NCBI GenBank assembly: GCA_029959085.1
Contig: JARWIR010000061.1
Coordinates: 3,596,001-3,660,000 of the forward strand
Length of the DNA stretch: 64,000 nt
Reading direction: 5' to 3'
From: Nemophila menziesii
Taxonomy: Eukaryota; Streptophyta; Magnoliopsida; Boraginales; Hydrophyllaceae
Shown piece by piece: positions 10,790-23,346 of the stretch. Positions within the stretch are counted from its first letter, which is position 1. The number at the start of each line of letters is the position of its first letter. The position numbers and the translations under genes are program-made. Under the pieces are notes generated by a model, which saw only the letters and a list, made by a program, of their open reading frames with translations, was not told the origin of the DNA and did not search any database.

Positions 10790-11053
10790 TTAAGTCAATA
10801 CCTATGATCTAAAAACATTTTTAGGCTAAACGTTTCATTATGCTCATTTTTATGCAAAATGTATTCAAAATATCCATTTTTTTGGCTATTTAGACATTTC
10901 AATCCGTATCTTTATTTGACCACATCACAAACTATCTATTTGAACCGTCAGAACTACCCTTAAAATCTATGAAAAATATGCATTTTGAATATGTTTGGCA
11001 TAAAAATGAGCATTTCAGGCCATAGGTTATGGCCTCAAAATGGAATTTACTCA
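10790..11053. mobile_element. Foldback MITE nested in copia-2
   Basis: Inverted-repeat element of the AGGCCAAAC family. The left arm has CTATGATCTAAAAACATTTTTAGG and the right arm has its mirror, CATTTCAGGCCATAGGTTATGG. It splits copia-2 between the RNase H and RT C-terminal parts. Confidence 0.75.
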
Positions 11054-11604
11054 AAATTCAAGTAACATCCTTAGGTATTCTAAAATACTATAGGATTTGT
11101 TTTACGATAATCCAATGTCTAATGCTTGGATTAGACTGATATATACCCAAATATCCTTATTGCTTGCAAAATATCAAGCTTTGTACATATCATGTAATTC
11201 ATAAGCCTGCCTATTGTCGAAGTATAATGCAATATTTACATATGCTCTACTTCTTCTACCCAGGAGTCTTCGGAGACATCTCTTTGGAAAGATAGATCCC
11301 ATACTTAATATGAAATAAATCTTTCTATATTTTTCTATGTTGAACTTTTATAACACTTTACAGACATAGATGATTTGAGAGAGACCAATCAATTCTTTTA
11401 CTCTATTCCAAAATATACGAATTCACGAAATATAAGTTGCATATCCCAAATATTTTGTGGAAAAAGTTATGCTTAACCAGATCTTAGATATCATCATCAC
11501 ATATATCATCTCGACTAATCAATTGTTGAACTCTCACTGGTCTTATTTTAAGCGCAAGGTTCATCTTCATTTATAAAGAAACCTCACTCTAATACTTCAT
11601 TATT

Positions 11605-11952
11605 AAGATGAAGTGAAAATACCATTTTTAAAAGTAACATTTTCAGGCTAAATGTATTCAAAACGCACATTTTTAGGCCATTTCACTAAAGTCGTGAGAT
11701 ATTTCATAGATTCTAAGGACAATTTGGACACTTTAAATAGAGTTTCTAGTTTGTGATACCGTCATATAAATATATAATTTATTTGAAATGCCTAAATTAT
11801 CCTTAAAATCTATTTAATATCTCACCGAATTATTAGAATAGCCTAAAAATATGTGTTTTGAATACGTATGGCCTAAAAGTGGTACTTTTAAAATGTTTGG
11901 CCTAAAAATATTTTTTTCCCATAGGTAACAACCTTAAAATTGAATTTCTCTA
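11605..11952. mobile_element. Foldback MITE nested in copia-2 RT
   Basis: Third member in this unit. The left arm includes TTTTTAAAAGTAACATTTTCAGG and CACATTTTTAGGCCATTTCAC. The right arm includes GTGTTTTGAATACGTATGGCC and GGTACTTTTAAAATGTTTGG. It sits in the RT just before the catalytic YVDD region. Confidence 0.8.
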
Positions 11953-13378
11953 AACTGAATGTTATACCTTATAGAATCTTTCTCTAGACCATAAACAGAT
12001 CTCTTAAGCTTGAATACTTGATTATTTTTCTTGGACACAAAACCTTAGAGTTGTTGCATAAAAGTATGTTCCTAGAGATATCCATTTAAAATGTGGATTA
12101 AAATCCATTTGCCAAACTTCATACTTACAACATGCTGAAATAGAAAACATCATACAAATACTTTTAAGTGTAGAAAACAAAATAATGGTTTTAGCCAAAG
12201 TCAAAGCCTTTTTATTATGATATCCTTTGACTACTAGTTGAGTTGTATATGTCACTACCTTTCCATACAATTCTATATTTCTCTTGAAGAACCATTTACA
12301 CCATATATTTACAATACCATCACGAGGATCTTTCTACGTCTAAATAGTGGTGTATTACATGTAGTTAATTTTGTGTGCAATGCTTCATACCACTTACTAT
12401 AATAAAAATCACATATCACACCCTTGTTGGTTGTAGGATCATCTATTAGATGATTATCTCCAAATAAAAATATTTTTATGGTCCTCCATTTATAAATCCA
12501 TATCGTTTAGTATAGAGATTTTATATTTGTCCTACAAATACCTTGTGTGTTTGTGGTTTTTAGAAATCATTGAATGGTTTTCTCTACTTAGTCATGTTTT
12601 ATTAATGATATAGATATTCTTTACACCAACTCTACTTTCATTACGCCACCACACCTTTTTTATTTAACTCTCTTTCAAGAAAAGAGATTCATGACTAACC
12701 CAAACTTTATGATCATTTAAAAGTATAAGTAATACAATTTCAAATCTTTAGAATATCCCACAAATATACCCTTATTCTAACTTATACAATTTGAAAAAAG
12801 AAGGTAAACCCAAATACTAATAATCTTCAAACATTGCTACATTCCAAACAACATCTCGAATGAGGTTGTAATGACAAAACTCTATTCAATATATAACAAA
12901 CAATAAGGAGAAAATTCTACCCATTTGTCTTTCTACTTTAGCTTTAAAATTGTTGAACTTTTCCAAAGATTTTAATTTATTCTTTATAAGCTATAAAAAC
13001 CGATAGTGTCTAAAATCAACTCTATAGGTTATAAAAAATAAATGTTATCTTCTCGAGACAATGTATTAAATGGTTCACATACATTACTATGAATTCATTC
13101 AAACAATTATGTGACTTTGAATCTTTGTCCAATAAAAGGTGAACTGGCCATCTTTACATGTATAAAAGATATAAAAATTTGTACTAGGTTCATAACTTAT
13201 TGAATAAATTAATTCATTTTGGGCCAACATGACAATCCTCTTGCCATTAGTATGAACAATCCTAAAATGGCATTACTTTTCAGGATTATAGTTACCTTAT
13301 GAATGTTATCAGTAAATTGTGGTATCAAAAACTACATCTATCTAACATGTGGGCGAGCATGAAGACTTCAAATATATA

Positions 13379-16300
13379 GTTAGTGACGGTAGGACCGAGA
13401 AGCATGCATTGGAAAAAGGAAATATTTGTTACACAAGAATTTGAGAATCTTAAAATACTACCTTAGGGGCCTTAAATAAATTCACCTTTCTCACAAAAGA
13501 GAAAAAAACCTAGATCTTGAGGAGTCGGAGAATATAAATCAAGATCATGTGGGTAATGTCATAATTATTAGGGATATTGAGGATTTACAAAAGTTACCAT
13601 TTATATTGTATAATGCGAAGCATAGCTTTTTTAAGCAAAAATCAAGATGTTTCCTTGTACTGAAAAGTGATAGGTTTACTAAATAATTTCACTACATTAT
13701 GAAGAGAGGAATAAAAGGAAATTTCTAACATCGATTGAGTCTTTAGAAATATCAAAACTCAACTTAAATTAAACAATTTCATGATACATTGTCAAGTACT
13801 TTTTAAAATTATTGGGTGTTTCAGTGTCCATAATATAGGGTGAGTAGGATGTTTTTTAGTGGGGTAATATATTTACAGAGAAGAAAGAAGCTTCTGTATG
13901 AACGATTTTGACTAACAAGGAAGGTAAAGAGGTTGAATTTTCCAAAGAAAGATAAAGGTAGCGGGAGTGGAAGTGTATTCGTTGGATCTCTTATAAATAT
14001 TGTGGATAATGGGTTGATTGAGTTTATAAGGTAATTCTTCAGTTTATTAGTCTATCTTTAGTAGTTAGATTGCATAATAAACACATTAATTCTCAAGACA
14101 AATGATCCTTCAATTGTGGATAATTAAAGACCGATTTCCTTTTCAGATGTGGAGTATAATGAATTTCTGATGATTATTTTGAAAAGGATGGAATAATTGA
14201 TTGATCTTGAAACACCTTGGTTTCAAGTAAACTCATGTCAAATAATATACAAGAGAGATAATCATTCCTCATAGAAGAGTAAATTGTATATACCATTGTA
14301 TACTTTCTAAATCATCAGATTTTTTTACTCTATATATTTTTGAGTTCTACGTGAAATAAAATCTATGTAGTATAGATATAACCGCATGGTAATTGGGTTT
14401 CTACATATGTGAACTGGTTAAAAACAAGTAAAGACTCTGTCCGATATTAACATTAAGTTAAAAAAAACCAAATATCTTACAAAAGTGTGTCACGCCGTTG
14501 GTGATGAATAATGTTTGTTCCCTTATGCCTTTTTCAGTTGATGGTGTCTTTGTGGGGAAAGATCTTGCACTCGTTGCCAACAAGGCTCATAGACCGCTTG
14601 GGCCTCTTCTCTTATGCCAGCTGGTATGTCCTGGGGTGTTATAAAATTAAACGATAAATAAGAGGACCTACTGACCGTAAGTGTACGGCTCGTTCCAAGT
14701 AACAGATAAATATTAGGGATTTTATTCTCAAGGATTGGACTGGTATAACTCAAGTGTTCAAAAGATAAGTATTAGTAATTTCTAATATAGAAAATAAATT
14801 ATAAATGATTTTAGTTTGGTTTTGATTTATAAACTACCGAACTCAAATAAATAAATAACTAAAGCTTAACAAAAAGTAAATTAATTAAAACTAAAGAGAT
14901 GTAAACGCAATGATGAGAGGTGTACTTGAGTCTTGCAAGGGATCCACCTAAATTCATACAAATAATGCTTCTGTTTTAGGGTAAAACATGTATTTACGTA
15001 TTAGTCGGGACTCTAAATTCTCCTAACCCATGTCTGGGTGGACTTAGGAGCTAACCTTCGGTATTATAAACCCCGTTAGGGAGATTATATCTACTTTCAG
15101 ATGTTAAAGTGTTTTAACCAATTGGATACGTGGTTGGTCAAGCCCGCCAGCAACATTGACGAATACCACGCGTCTGTACCTATGTACATAATCAAACCCC
15201 CGGTCAAGGTTATCACCCGGCACTAGTAAATAGTCCTATTACAAATACCTATTTCTAATTTGCGTCTTAATTAAAAATAGTAGAAAAGCTCACGGTAATA
15301 TTCAATCCAAAATAGCGTACTTAATTCAAATCAAATAAATCCAAAATTTCGAAAAAATATCAAATTGTATAAATTAGGCTCAACCCATATTGGGATTCTC
15401 AAGCACTAAATGTTTAACTCATATTAAAAGTAAAAACAATAATGAAATTAAAGCATTCATGTTTTCTAATACAAAAAAAGATAAATAACCTAATTAAAGG
15501 GTTGGTTTGAATTGTTGTTGAAGAAGATAGACTTCTCAAGCTCTTCCTTTGAATTTTTCCTTTTTGATCTGCTTTGACTTGTGGAAATTATGAAGCGTAC
15601 TAAAAAATGAGATAAAAAAAAATTCTATTTATACTATTACAAATCGGATTGGGCTTTAATCTTATTTAATTAAATGATTAAAAACCCAAGTCCAATAAGT
15701 AATTCACATAACTGTTTTACACAATCTAGTAAAACGAGTGTAACTTTTGCGTCTTAAGTCCAAATCACCTGATTCCAATCCTCAATTCGAGCTAACTCGA
15801 AGGCACACCTTTTTCATTTAAATTACCAAACAGATTTGAATGCTCTTTTTCAACTCCTTGAGTGGTACTTGCGCTCCTTTGACCTCTCTTCTTGATCTAA
15901 GACATTACACTTCAATTTTTCTCCTCATCTTGGTGATCTATATCATCTACGTTCCGAAGAAATTTATTCTAAAAAGAAACAAATTAACGCACAAAAGCTC
16001 TAAAAAAATGTAAGTTATTAAATTACAACTAGAGAAAGTGCAATATGATAAAATAAGCATACAAGTCTATCAGTAAGCCTAACATCTACCTAAAATGATT
16101 TCTCCTAAGGGAATATATTTATCAAAAAAGGGAGACATCAAAACCCCAAAGTCAAACCTTTGTCGTCTCGACAAAGTAATATAGTAACAAAGGTCTATGA
16201 CACATAAAAATGCAGAGTCTTGTGAATGGTACCCAAAGAACATCTTAAAATAAAAGTCATATAGTATAACATAAGAAATAATGTACATATACATCTTCCA

Positions 16301-16779
16301 TACATTGAAACATAAACAATATCAATCAAAAATTAACTTCACAATGCTAGATAGTTACACTTACTACTTAGCTTGTGATGGTGGCTATATGGTGTTCAAA
16401 GATCCTCACTTGCTTTGAATGCTCCACTTGGCTTACTTCATATTGGCTGAATTATAAATTCACTATGTATCCAGAAATCACAAGGACTTTCTGGTTTTAG
16501 CGTATCCTCACGGACGGTATGGTATGTATATTTGGTAAACCGAAGTGAGCTTTTGGCTCTCTCCTCACTTACCATCAACAAATTTTACAAGAGATTAGTT
16601 TACACTCGAATATGTTTTCACTCAACCCATTTGACGCACTAATTTAGGGACACCAAATTCACCCAATGAGTACTAAATATGGTTCCCAAAAGTTCCACGT
16701 TGTCAGTTACATGATTTTTTTAATTATACATCTTTTTTTCTTTTCTTTGTAAGATATCTTTGACCATCATTTTGATGTG
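13379..16779. mobile_element. Gypsy-type unit A (partial, truncated by unit B)
   Basis: It starts sharply with GTTAGTGACGGTAGGACCGA, the same left edge seen in units B and C. It contains the internal-like part (to about 14640) and then an LTR-like part. The LTR-like part has GTGTACGGCTCGTTCCAAGT near 14683, CTTGCAAGGGATCCACCTAA near 14933 and TAGGCTCAACCCATATTGGG near 15376. It stops at 16779 within TTTGATGTGAAATGG, where unit B begins. No pol sequence is present. The landmarks around the position-dependent GTGTAC...TCAAGTAAT block recall LTRs of plant Ty3/gypsy elements, but exact LTR ends (TG...CA) and a PBS were not identified. Confidence 0.7.
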
Positions 16780-18060
16780 AAATGGTTAGTGACGGTAAGA
16801 CCGAGAAGCATGCATTGGAAAAAGGAAATATTTGTTATACAAGAACTTGAGAATCTTAAAATACGACCTTAGGGCCTTAAATAAAATCACCTTTCTCACA
16901 AGTTGGAAAGAGAAAAAAAAGCTGGATCTTGAGGAGTCTGAGAATTTAAATCAAGATCATGTGGGTAATGTCCTAATTATTAGGGAGATTGAGGAGTTAG
17001 AAAAGTAAGCATTTAGATTGTATAATGCGAAGCGTAGCTTTTTAAAGCAAAAAACAAGATGTTTCTTTGTATTGAAAAGTGACAGGTTTACCAAATAATT
17101 ACACTACATTTTGAAGGACAAAATTAAAGTAAAATTCGAACATCGATTGAGTCTTTAGATAGATCAAAACTCAACTTAAATTAAACAAGTTCATGATACT
17201 TTCGTCAGGTACTTTTAAACATTAATGGGCGTTGGTGTGTCCATAATATAGGTTGAGTAGGATGTTTTTGTGTGGGGTAATATATTTACAAAGGAGAAAG
17301 GAGCTTTTGTATGAACGGATCTGACTAATAAGGAAGTTAAAGAGGTTGAATTTTCCAAAGAAAGATACAAGGTAGCGGGAGTGGAAGTTTATTCATTGGA
17401 GCTCTTTAAAATATTATGGAATATGGTGGATATTCGGTTGATTGTGTTTATTAAGTAATAATTCAGTTTGGAAGTCTATCTTTAGTAGATAAATTACATA
17501 ATAAACACATTAATTCACAAGAAAAATGATCCTTCAATAGTGGATAATTAAAGACCGATTTCCTTTTGAGATGTGGTGTATAATGAAATTATGACGATTA
17601 TTTTGATAAGGATGGAATAATTGATTGAGCTCGAAACACCTTCGTTTCGAGTAAAATCATGTCGAATAATATATAAGAGAGATAATCTTTCCTCATGGAA
17701 GAGGAAATTGTATTAACCATTGTATGCTCTCTAAATCATTAGAATTTTTTACTCTATATTTCCGAGTTCTAAGTGAAATAAAATCTATGTAGTATAGGCA
17801 TACGTGCATCATAATTGGGTTTTTATAGATGTAAACCGGTTAAAAATCAAGTAAATACTCGGTCAGATATTAACATTTATTTAAAAAAACCAAATATCTT
17901 GCAAAAGTGCATCACGTCGTCGGTGATGAATAATGATTGTTCTTTTATGCCTTTGTCTTTTAAATGTGTTTTTGTGGGGGAACATTTTACACCCGTGGCC
18001 AACAAGGCTCATATGCGAGCGATGGGGCCTATTCTTTTATGCTGGATGTTATGTCCTGGG

Positions 18061-20390
18061 TTGTCATAAAATTAAACGATAAATAACTGGACTAACTAAC
18101 TGCAAGTGTACGACTCGTTCCAAGTAATAGATAAATATTAGGGCTTTTGTTCTTAGGGATTGGAATGGTATAAATCAAGTGTTCAAAAGATAAGTAGTAG
18201 TAAGTGCTAATACAGAAAAGAAATTGTAAAAGATTTTTGTTTGGTTTTGATTTATAAACTATTTTATGCAAATAAATAAACAACTAAAGCTTAACAGAAA
18301 GTAAATAAATTAAAACTAGAGAGATGTAAACGCAAGGATTAGAGTTGTACTTGATTCTCGCAAGGGATCCACCTAAATTCATATAAATAATGGTTCCGTT
18401 TATGGGTAAATCCGGTATTTATGTATTAGTTGGGACTCTAAATTCTCCTAACCCCTGTCAAGGTGGATTTAGTAGCCATCCTACGGTATTATAAACCCCG
18501 TCAGGGTGATTATACCTACTTTCATATGTTAAATTGTTTTAACCAATTGAATACGTGGTTAGTCAAGCTCGTCAGGATCATTGACGAATACCACATGGTT
18601 GTTACCTATGTCCGTAATCAAACCCCCGATCGAGGTGATCACCCGCCACTAGTGAATAGTCCAATTACAAATACCTATGTCTCATTTATGCCTTAATTAG
18701 AAATGGTAAACAAGCTCACCAAAATATTCAATCCAAAATACCCAACTTAATTTAAATCAAATAAACACATAATGCATAAAAACATCAAATTGTATAAATT
18801 AGGCTCAACCCATATTGCGTTCTCAAGCACTAACTGTTTAGCTCATATAAAAAGTAAAAACAATAAAGAAATTTAAGCATTCATGTTTCCTAATGCATAA
18901 ATAAGATAAATAACCTAGTTAAAGGGTTTTGTTAAATTGTTGTTGGAGATGAAAGACTTCTCCAGCTCTTCCTTTGCCTTCTACCTTTTTTATCTGCTCT
19001 AACTTGTAGAAATTATGAAGCGTAATTAAAAATGATGTTTAAAGGCTACTTACTTAAATTATTACAAACCCAAGTCCAATAAGAAATTCACGTAACTTCT
19101 ATACACAATCTAGTAAAACAAGCGTAACTAGTGAGTCTTAAGTCCATATCACCTGATCCCAATACTCAAAATCAAGCTAACTCAAAGGCGAACCTTTTTC
19201 ATTTGAATTACCAGACTTTTGAATCAGTACATTTTAGGCTCGAAATCAGTAAGAAGTAATATGATAAAATAAGCATAACAATCTATCAAATAAGACTAAT
19301 ATCTACCTAAAATGATGTCTCATATGGGAGTATATTTATCAACAAAGGGAGAAATCAAAACCCCAAACTCAAACCTTTGTCGTCCTGACAAAGTAAAATA
19401 AAAACAAAGGTCTTAGGTCAGACGCAAAAATGCAGAATCTAGTGAATGGTACCCAAAGCACAACTTAAAATAAATCTCATATAGTATAACTTAAGAACTA
19501 ATGTACACATACACCTGTCATGCAAAATCAAACATAAATATTATAAATTTAAAATTAACTTCACAATGCTAGAAGGTTACACTTATTGCTTAGCTCGTGA
19601 TGGAGGCTATAGGGTGTTCATCGATCCTCACTTGCTTTGAACGCTCCACTTATCTTACTCCATATTGGCTGCATTGTAAATTCACTATGTATCTAGAAAT
19701 CACGAGGATTTAATTGTTTTAGTGTAGGATTATGGCCGGTATGGTGTGTATATTTGGTAAATTAAAGTGAGCTTTTAGCTCTCTCCTCACGTACCATCAT
19801 CAAATTGTCCAAGAGATTGAGTTTACACTCAAATACGTTCTCACTCAACCCATTTGACGCACTAATTTAGGGTCACCAAATTCACCCAATAAGCACTAAA
19901 TATGGTTCCCAAAACTATCACTTGATTTCTGTATCTTTTTTTGTAAGATATCCCTGACCATCATTTTGATGTGAATGGTAATGTCGATTATATATATATA
20001 TTTTCTCTTGTTTTTTCAAAGACCGCAGAAAAGATTATAAATAAAATATCATCAACAGTTGTGCACATCATACAAACGCATAAAAGTCCCTCCCAATGTA
20101 ATTTCCCAATGATAAAACCACCACCCCAAACTCAAGCTCAAGACAGGATGTCTAAGATCTTGATTCAAGTACATGTCAAATGGAAAGTTCTATAAACTAA
20201 GGGATATGGCTTATATCGTGGCGACAAAATATAGGCTTAAATCCAAAAATGGGGTTAAGAAGGATAACATTAATCACGGGTTAGAAAGTTAAAAGGTTTC
20301 AAATGGATATAAAAGAATTACCTTTATCATTTTCCTAGTTACGTAGGTTGCCTCTAGTTCATAACTAATTGGTTATCTACTCATTTAGAA
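18061..20390. repeat. LTR-like region of unit B
   Basis: Shared with 14640-16779 (A), 28330-30290 (D), 40612-42892 (C) and in part 49796-50392. Landmarks are GTGTACGACTCGTTCCAAGT near 18108, TTCTCGCAAGGGATCCACCT near 18355, AACCCCGTCAGGGTGATTAT near 18494, CTCAACCCATTTGACGC near 19844 and CAAGCTCAAGACAGGATGTC near 20132. Open frames in it, such as 77 codons at 18463, recur in unit C only because the copies are young. The role as a Ty3/gypsy LTR is inferred from its repetition on both sides of pol and from the general look of such plant LTRs. Confidence 0.55.
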
Positions 20391-20394
20391 TCTG

Positions 20395-20530
20395 GTATGC
20401 ATTTCTCTTCAATAGATATGCCATATTCAAAATTTGATTCAATTTTTTGTAATAATTTTACTGAATTGATTCTTATAAACAAAAATGTTGAAGAAAAATA
20501 AGATTTAAAATTTGATTTTCAAGTACACTA
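20395..20530. repeat. 135-bp sequence X (also found inverted at 50396)
   Basis: It starts right after the LTR-like region, at GGTATGCATTTCTCTTCAAT, and ends near AATTTGATTTTCAAG. The same sequence is present at 42897-43030 and, in inverted orientation with about 85 percent identity by eye, at 50396-50528. Confidence 0.7.
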
Positions 20531-22700
20531 ATGGTAGAATTTTAAAACTCCTCTAGATGCATGTACGAGGTGATTTATGAATCAAAAAATATACTATATT
20601 CTATTCAAATTAAGTATAATAACAAATTTTTTCATAAAATTATACAACACAATCAATAATCACTTTAAAAGAAAAAAATAATATATGTTTTGACCTAAAT
20701 AACAAACAAACCCGACTCCCGCCTCCAATTATATATATATCACTTAATGTGTTTATTTTTTTACTTATATTCCTTTATATTTTCAAAATTAGCATCTTTC
20801 TATGTGTGTTACTCTTCTAAACATATCTCTTTTTCTATTTGTTTTCCAGAATACCCTATTCCTAGTTGTATCTTGGATCGTTGGTCATAACATTTCAATT
20901 AAGGTATGTTGAAAATTTCAATTTTATATATTTATTCTATAATTTATGCAGTAATTTTTGTACTTATAAAATTTTGTAATTTTCTAAATCCCAATTTGCA
21001 CTCAATTACAAAATTTTGTTTTGGTTAATGTTTTGTTTTCAAAATTATTGTATGCCATACGATCATAAATTTTATTATTAAGTTTTTTAGTTTGCTAAAA
21101 TTTAAATTATATATACTTTATACTGAAACATATGAAGAATGAGAAAATATGCTCTAATAGAGTAAAATTTACTCTTTATGCACTCAATTAAAATATGCAG
21201 ATTTGAATATGGTCTAAATAAGTTGTTCTAATAAAAATCTTAGGGCATTGCTTCTATTTATTTAATGTTTATTACATAGGTTGTTTTTAATATAAATTTA
21301 TTTATTAACTAAAGTTTTCTTATTGATCATTTCAATCGTAACTAGTACTAATCACATAATAATTTTTATATATTTCTTAACACATATAAAAAGATTTGGT
21401 CATTTTATTTCAATAAAGAATATCATTTGTATCTTATTATGTTGATTGCTCAAAGGCACATAACGAACCTCATCACCTTTCAAGCAGTCACAATGGTAAG
21501 AGCCTAAAAGCTGAGTGAAATCCTAAGCATATCGGCTAATCATATCCACAAATTAAGAGATGCCCTCAAATTCCCATTCGGCTAATCATATCCACAAATT
21601 AGGAGATGCACTCAAATGCCTATTCTGGTAATTGATGCCGATGACCTTTTCGTTGTATATTAAACTGAAAATGTATATTTGATTACTAGATTTATTTACT
21701 ATTTTGGATTTATATTGACTTTTGCAACCTTGACTTGCTAAGTGAACCAATATTGTTCCCTTGTATTAGGCTTAGCCGAAAAGAAAATTTTAACCTAACA
21801 CAAACGAAGTTAGTAGATATATTTAGATTTTTTCAATGTAAAACTATCATTGTGATAAGTACATGTAGCGATGAATTCATGTTTTGAGTCAAAATCTGGC
21901 TAATTAGCACAAAAGTTTGATCTCAAGATATGTTGTTCTCTTATTAATTGCATATTTAATCATTTATTGGACTTAAACTAACCATCATATTAGGTTATCC
22001 ACTAAACTTATACTGACAACTTATTTAATATTTTTTAGAACCCAATAATGGTTCTCCTTCTATCCACAGGAACATTTAGTTTATTTGACCGAGAAATTTT
22101 TAGTAAAACTTACAACCTACATTAATTTAGTTAATATTATTTTGATGCGTTTCGATTTTATCATAACTAATAATTTTATTGTACTTAGCTAAATGTAAAT
22201 AACACTCTGTTAATATTATATATTTTTATTAATATTATAGTTTACATATTTTTCAGTCACATACATTATATGATTGTTATTATTTTGAGAAATACAAAAA
22301 TAGTCACATTCATTAAAAAAGTTGAAAGATTATATGAAAAATGACTTATTAAAGATATTATATGAAGTTATTATAACTCATAATATATTAATCAACTTAA
22401 ATATACTATTAAGGGGTAATGTCCATTAATTACACGGAGAGTGGAATTATTCTTAACTAACTACAACTTCAAGCTAATTCACAATTAAGAACAAAAAAAT
22501 ATACAAAATAATTATGATAAAACTGACTACCCAGTTTTCTCCCAACAAACCACCACAAGCCACCACATCTACAAAATAAATTCCTCAATCCCTTACCCTC
22601 TAATCATCTACCAAATCATCCAGGTTAGTTTTCTAGTGCCTCTTGAACTTCTTTTAATCCCCTATTCTCTTTTCTCTCCCTCTCCTTTTCTCCCTTTCGA
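20531..22700. other. Non-coding spacer of unit B with a 46-bp tandem duplication
   Basis: AT-rich sequence without a recognisable gene. At 21532-21577 and 21578-21623 a 46-bp segment (TCGGCTAATCATATCCACAA...) is present twice with four differences. The same pair is at 44168-44259. Compared with unit C, about 130 bases corresponding to 43962-44091 are missing after 21454. The end (22640-22720) is pyrimidine-rich like a plant 5' leader for the next gene. Confidence 0.6.
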
Positions 22701-22720
22701 TTGCAACACTCCTATTTGCA

Positions 22721-23346
22721 ATGGAACAACAAGAATTAAAAATTAATCGATAGATTTTGAAATCGAGCAAGGTTATACTAAATCGTTCATAACTCAATCT
22801 ATAACACCATGGGAAAACCCAAACTCCTAGCTAAAATAATCTACAACAAACAAATAAAGTTAACTTCCTTAGGAAAACAATCAACAAGTGTTGGGGTTTG
22901 AAAGAAGATGTTACTAACAAAAAGATGGGTTTCAATTCTTGCTTAGTAAACTGCACATCAGATGAAAATTATCAAATGATTCTTACCAAAATGCCATGGA
23001 ACTTGGCCGGAAATCATATTCTTATTCAAGAACTGAAAGATAATTAATTTCTTGTTATAGACAATCAAAAGACTATAGTTCTTTTGATTCAATATCATGG
23101 TCTGCCAAAAAATTATATCTCCATAGAAAATGTTGAAATCATAGGGGCGAGATTTTGAAGGGTGATTGATATTCAATTACCACTAGATAAATTATTCATG
23201 GAGATCAGCTATTGTAGAGTTAGGTTGGAATGGGACATTAATAGACCTTTGGCGGAGTCTTGCTGGTATGCTCAAATCCGAAATATTGAGAGAATTTGGT
23301 TTAACTTGTGGGGAATTAGACCACATAGAGGAAGAATGCAATAACT
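22721..23346 (+). pseudogene. DUF4283 / zinc-knuckle pseudogene, copy in unit B
   Basis: This begins at ATG 22721 (MEQQELKINR, then a stop) and reads through frame changes. Recognisable stretches are LLAKIIYNKQIKLTSLGK, INKCWGLKEDVTNKKMGFNS, DENYQMILTKMPWNLAGNHI, IQYHGLPKNYISIENVEIIG, then an open 60-codon piece, VRLEWDINRPLAESCWYAQI. This is the DUF4283 domain of plant LINE ORF1-like and related nucleic-acid-binding proteins (typical PWNF-G--I-LQEW, W-Q-HGLP, V-IDINRPL). After a frameshift, a partial CCHC knuckle reads CGELDHIEEEC at 23306-23340, where the family has it. The first Cys of the knuckle is missing. Stops at the same places in the unit C copy show it was dead before duplication. 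Confidence 0.82.

Larger units (their letters stand above)
10390..13340 (-). mobile_element. Ty1/copia pol remnant (copia-2), copy 1
   Basis: A minus-strand copia polyprotein, degenerate but with its order kept. GAG-pre-integrase and integrase lie at about 13250-12780, with MASSPFIGQRF, IHSNVCEPFNTLSRED and later a SFEMLFGM motif. The RT core lies at 12330-11950, with GKVVTYTTQLVVKGYHNKKA, YEVWQMDF and a frame-shifted RS-YGL. The RT C-terminal part lies at 11590-11060, with ATYIS, IGLSQIIYVCKVL and a decayed NRQAYELHDMY. The YVDD site near 11520 is frame-broken. RNase H lies at 10720-10400, with DDGKSSSRYF, VSWKSSKQA, IEICNAAKEIDRIKNL and EPRFHQISKHIK. Two MITEs (10790-11053 and 11605-11952) are nested inside. 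Many stops make it dead. The right end meets unit A at 13379. Confidence 0.9.

Noticed and set aside
13379..14640. Possible FAR1-like or gag coding sequence in the left part of units A, B and C
   Set aside because: A few suggestive residues can be read, but stops are frequent and no diagnostic motif is present.
18463..18696. 77-codon frame repeated at 41005-41238
   Set aside because: It lies within the LTR-like region, is broken in unit A, and has no recognisable domain.
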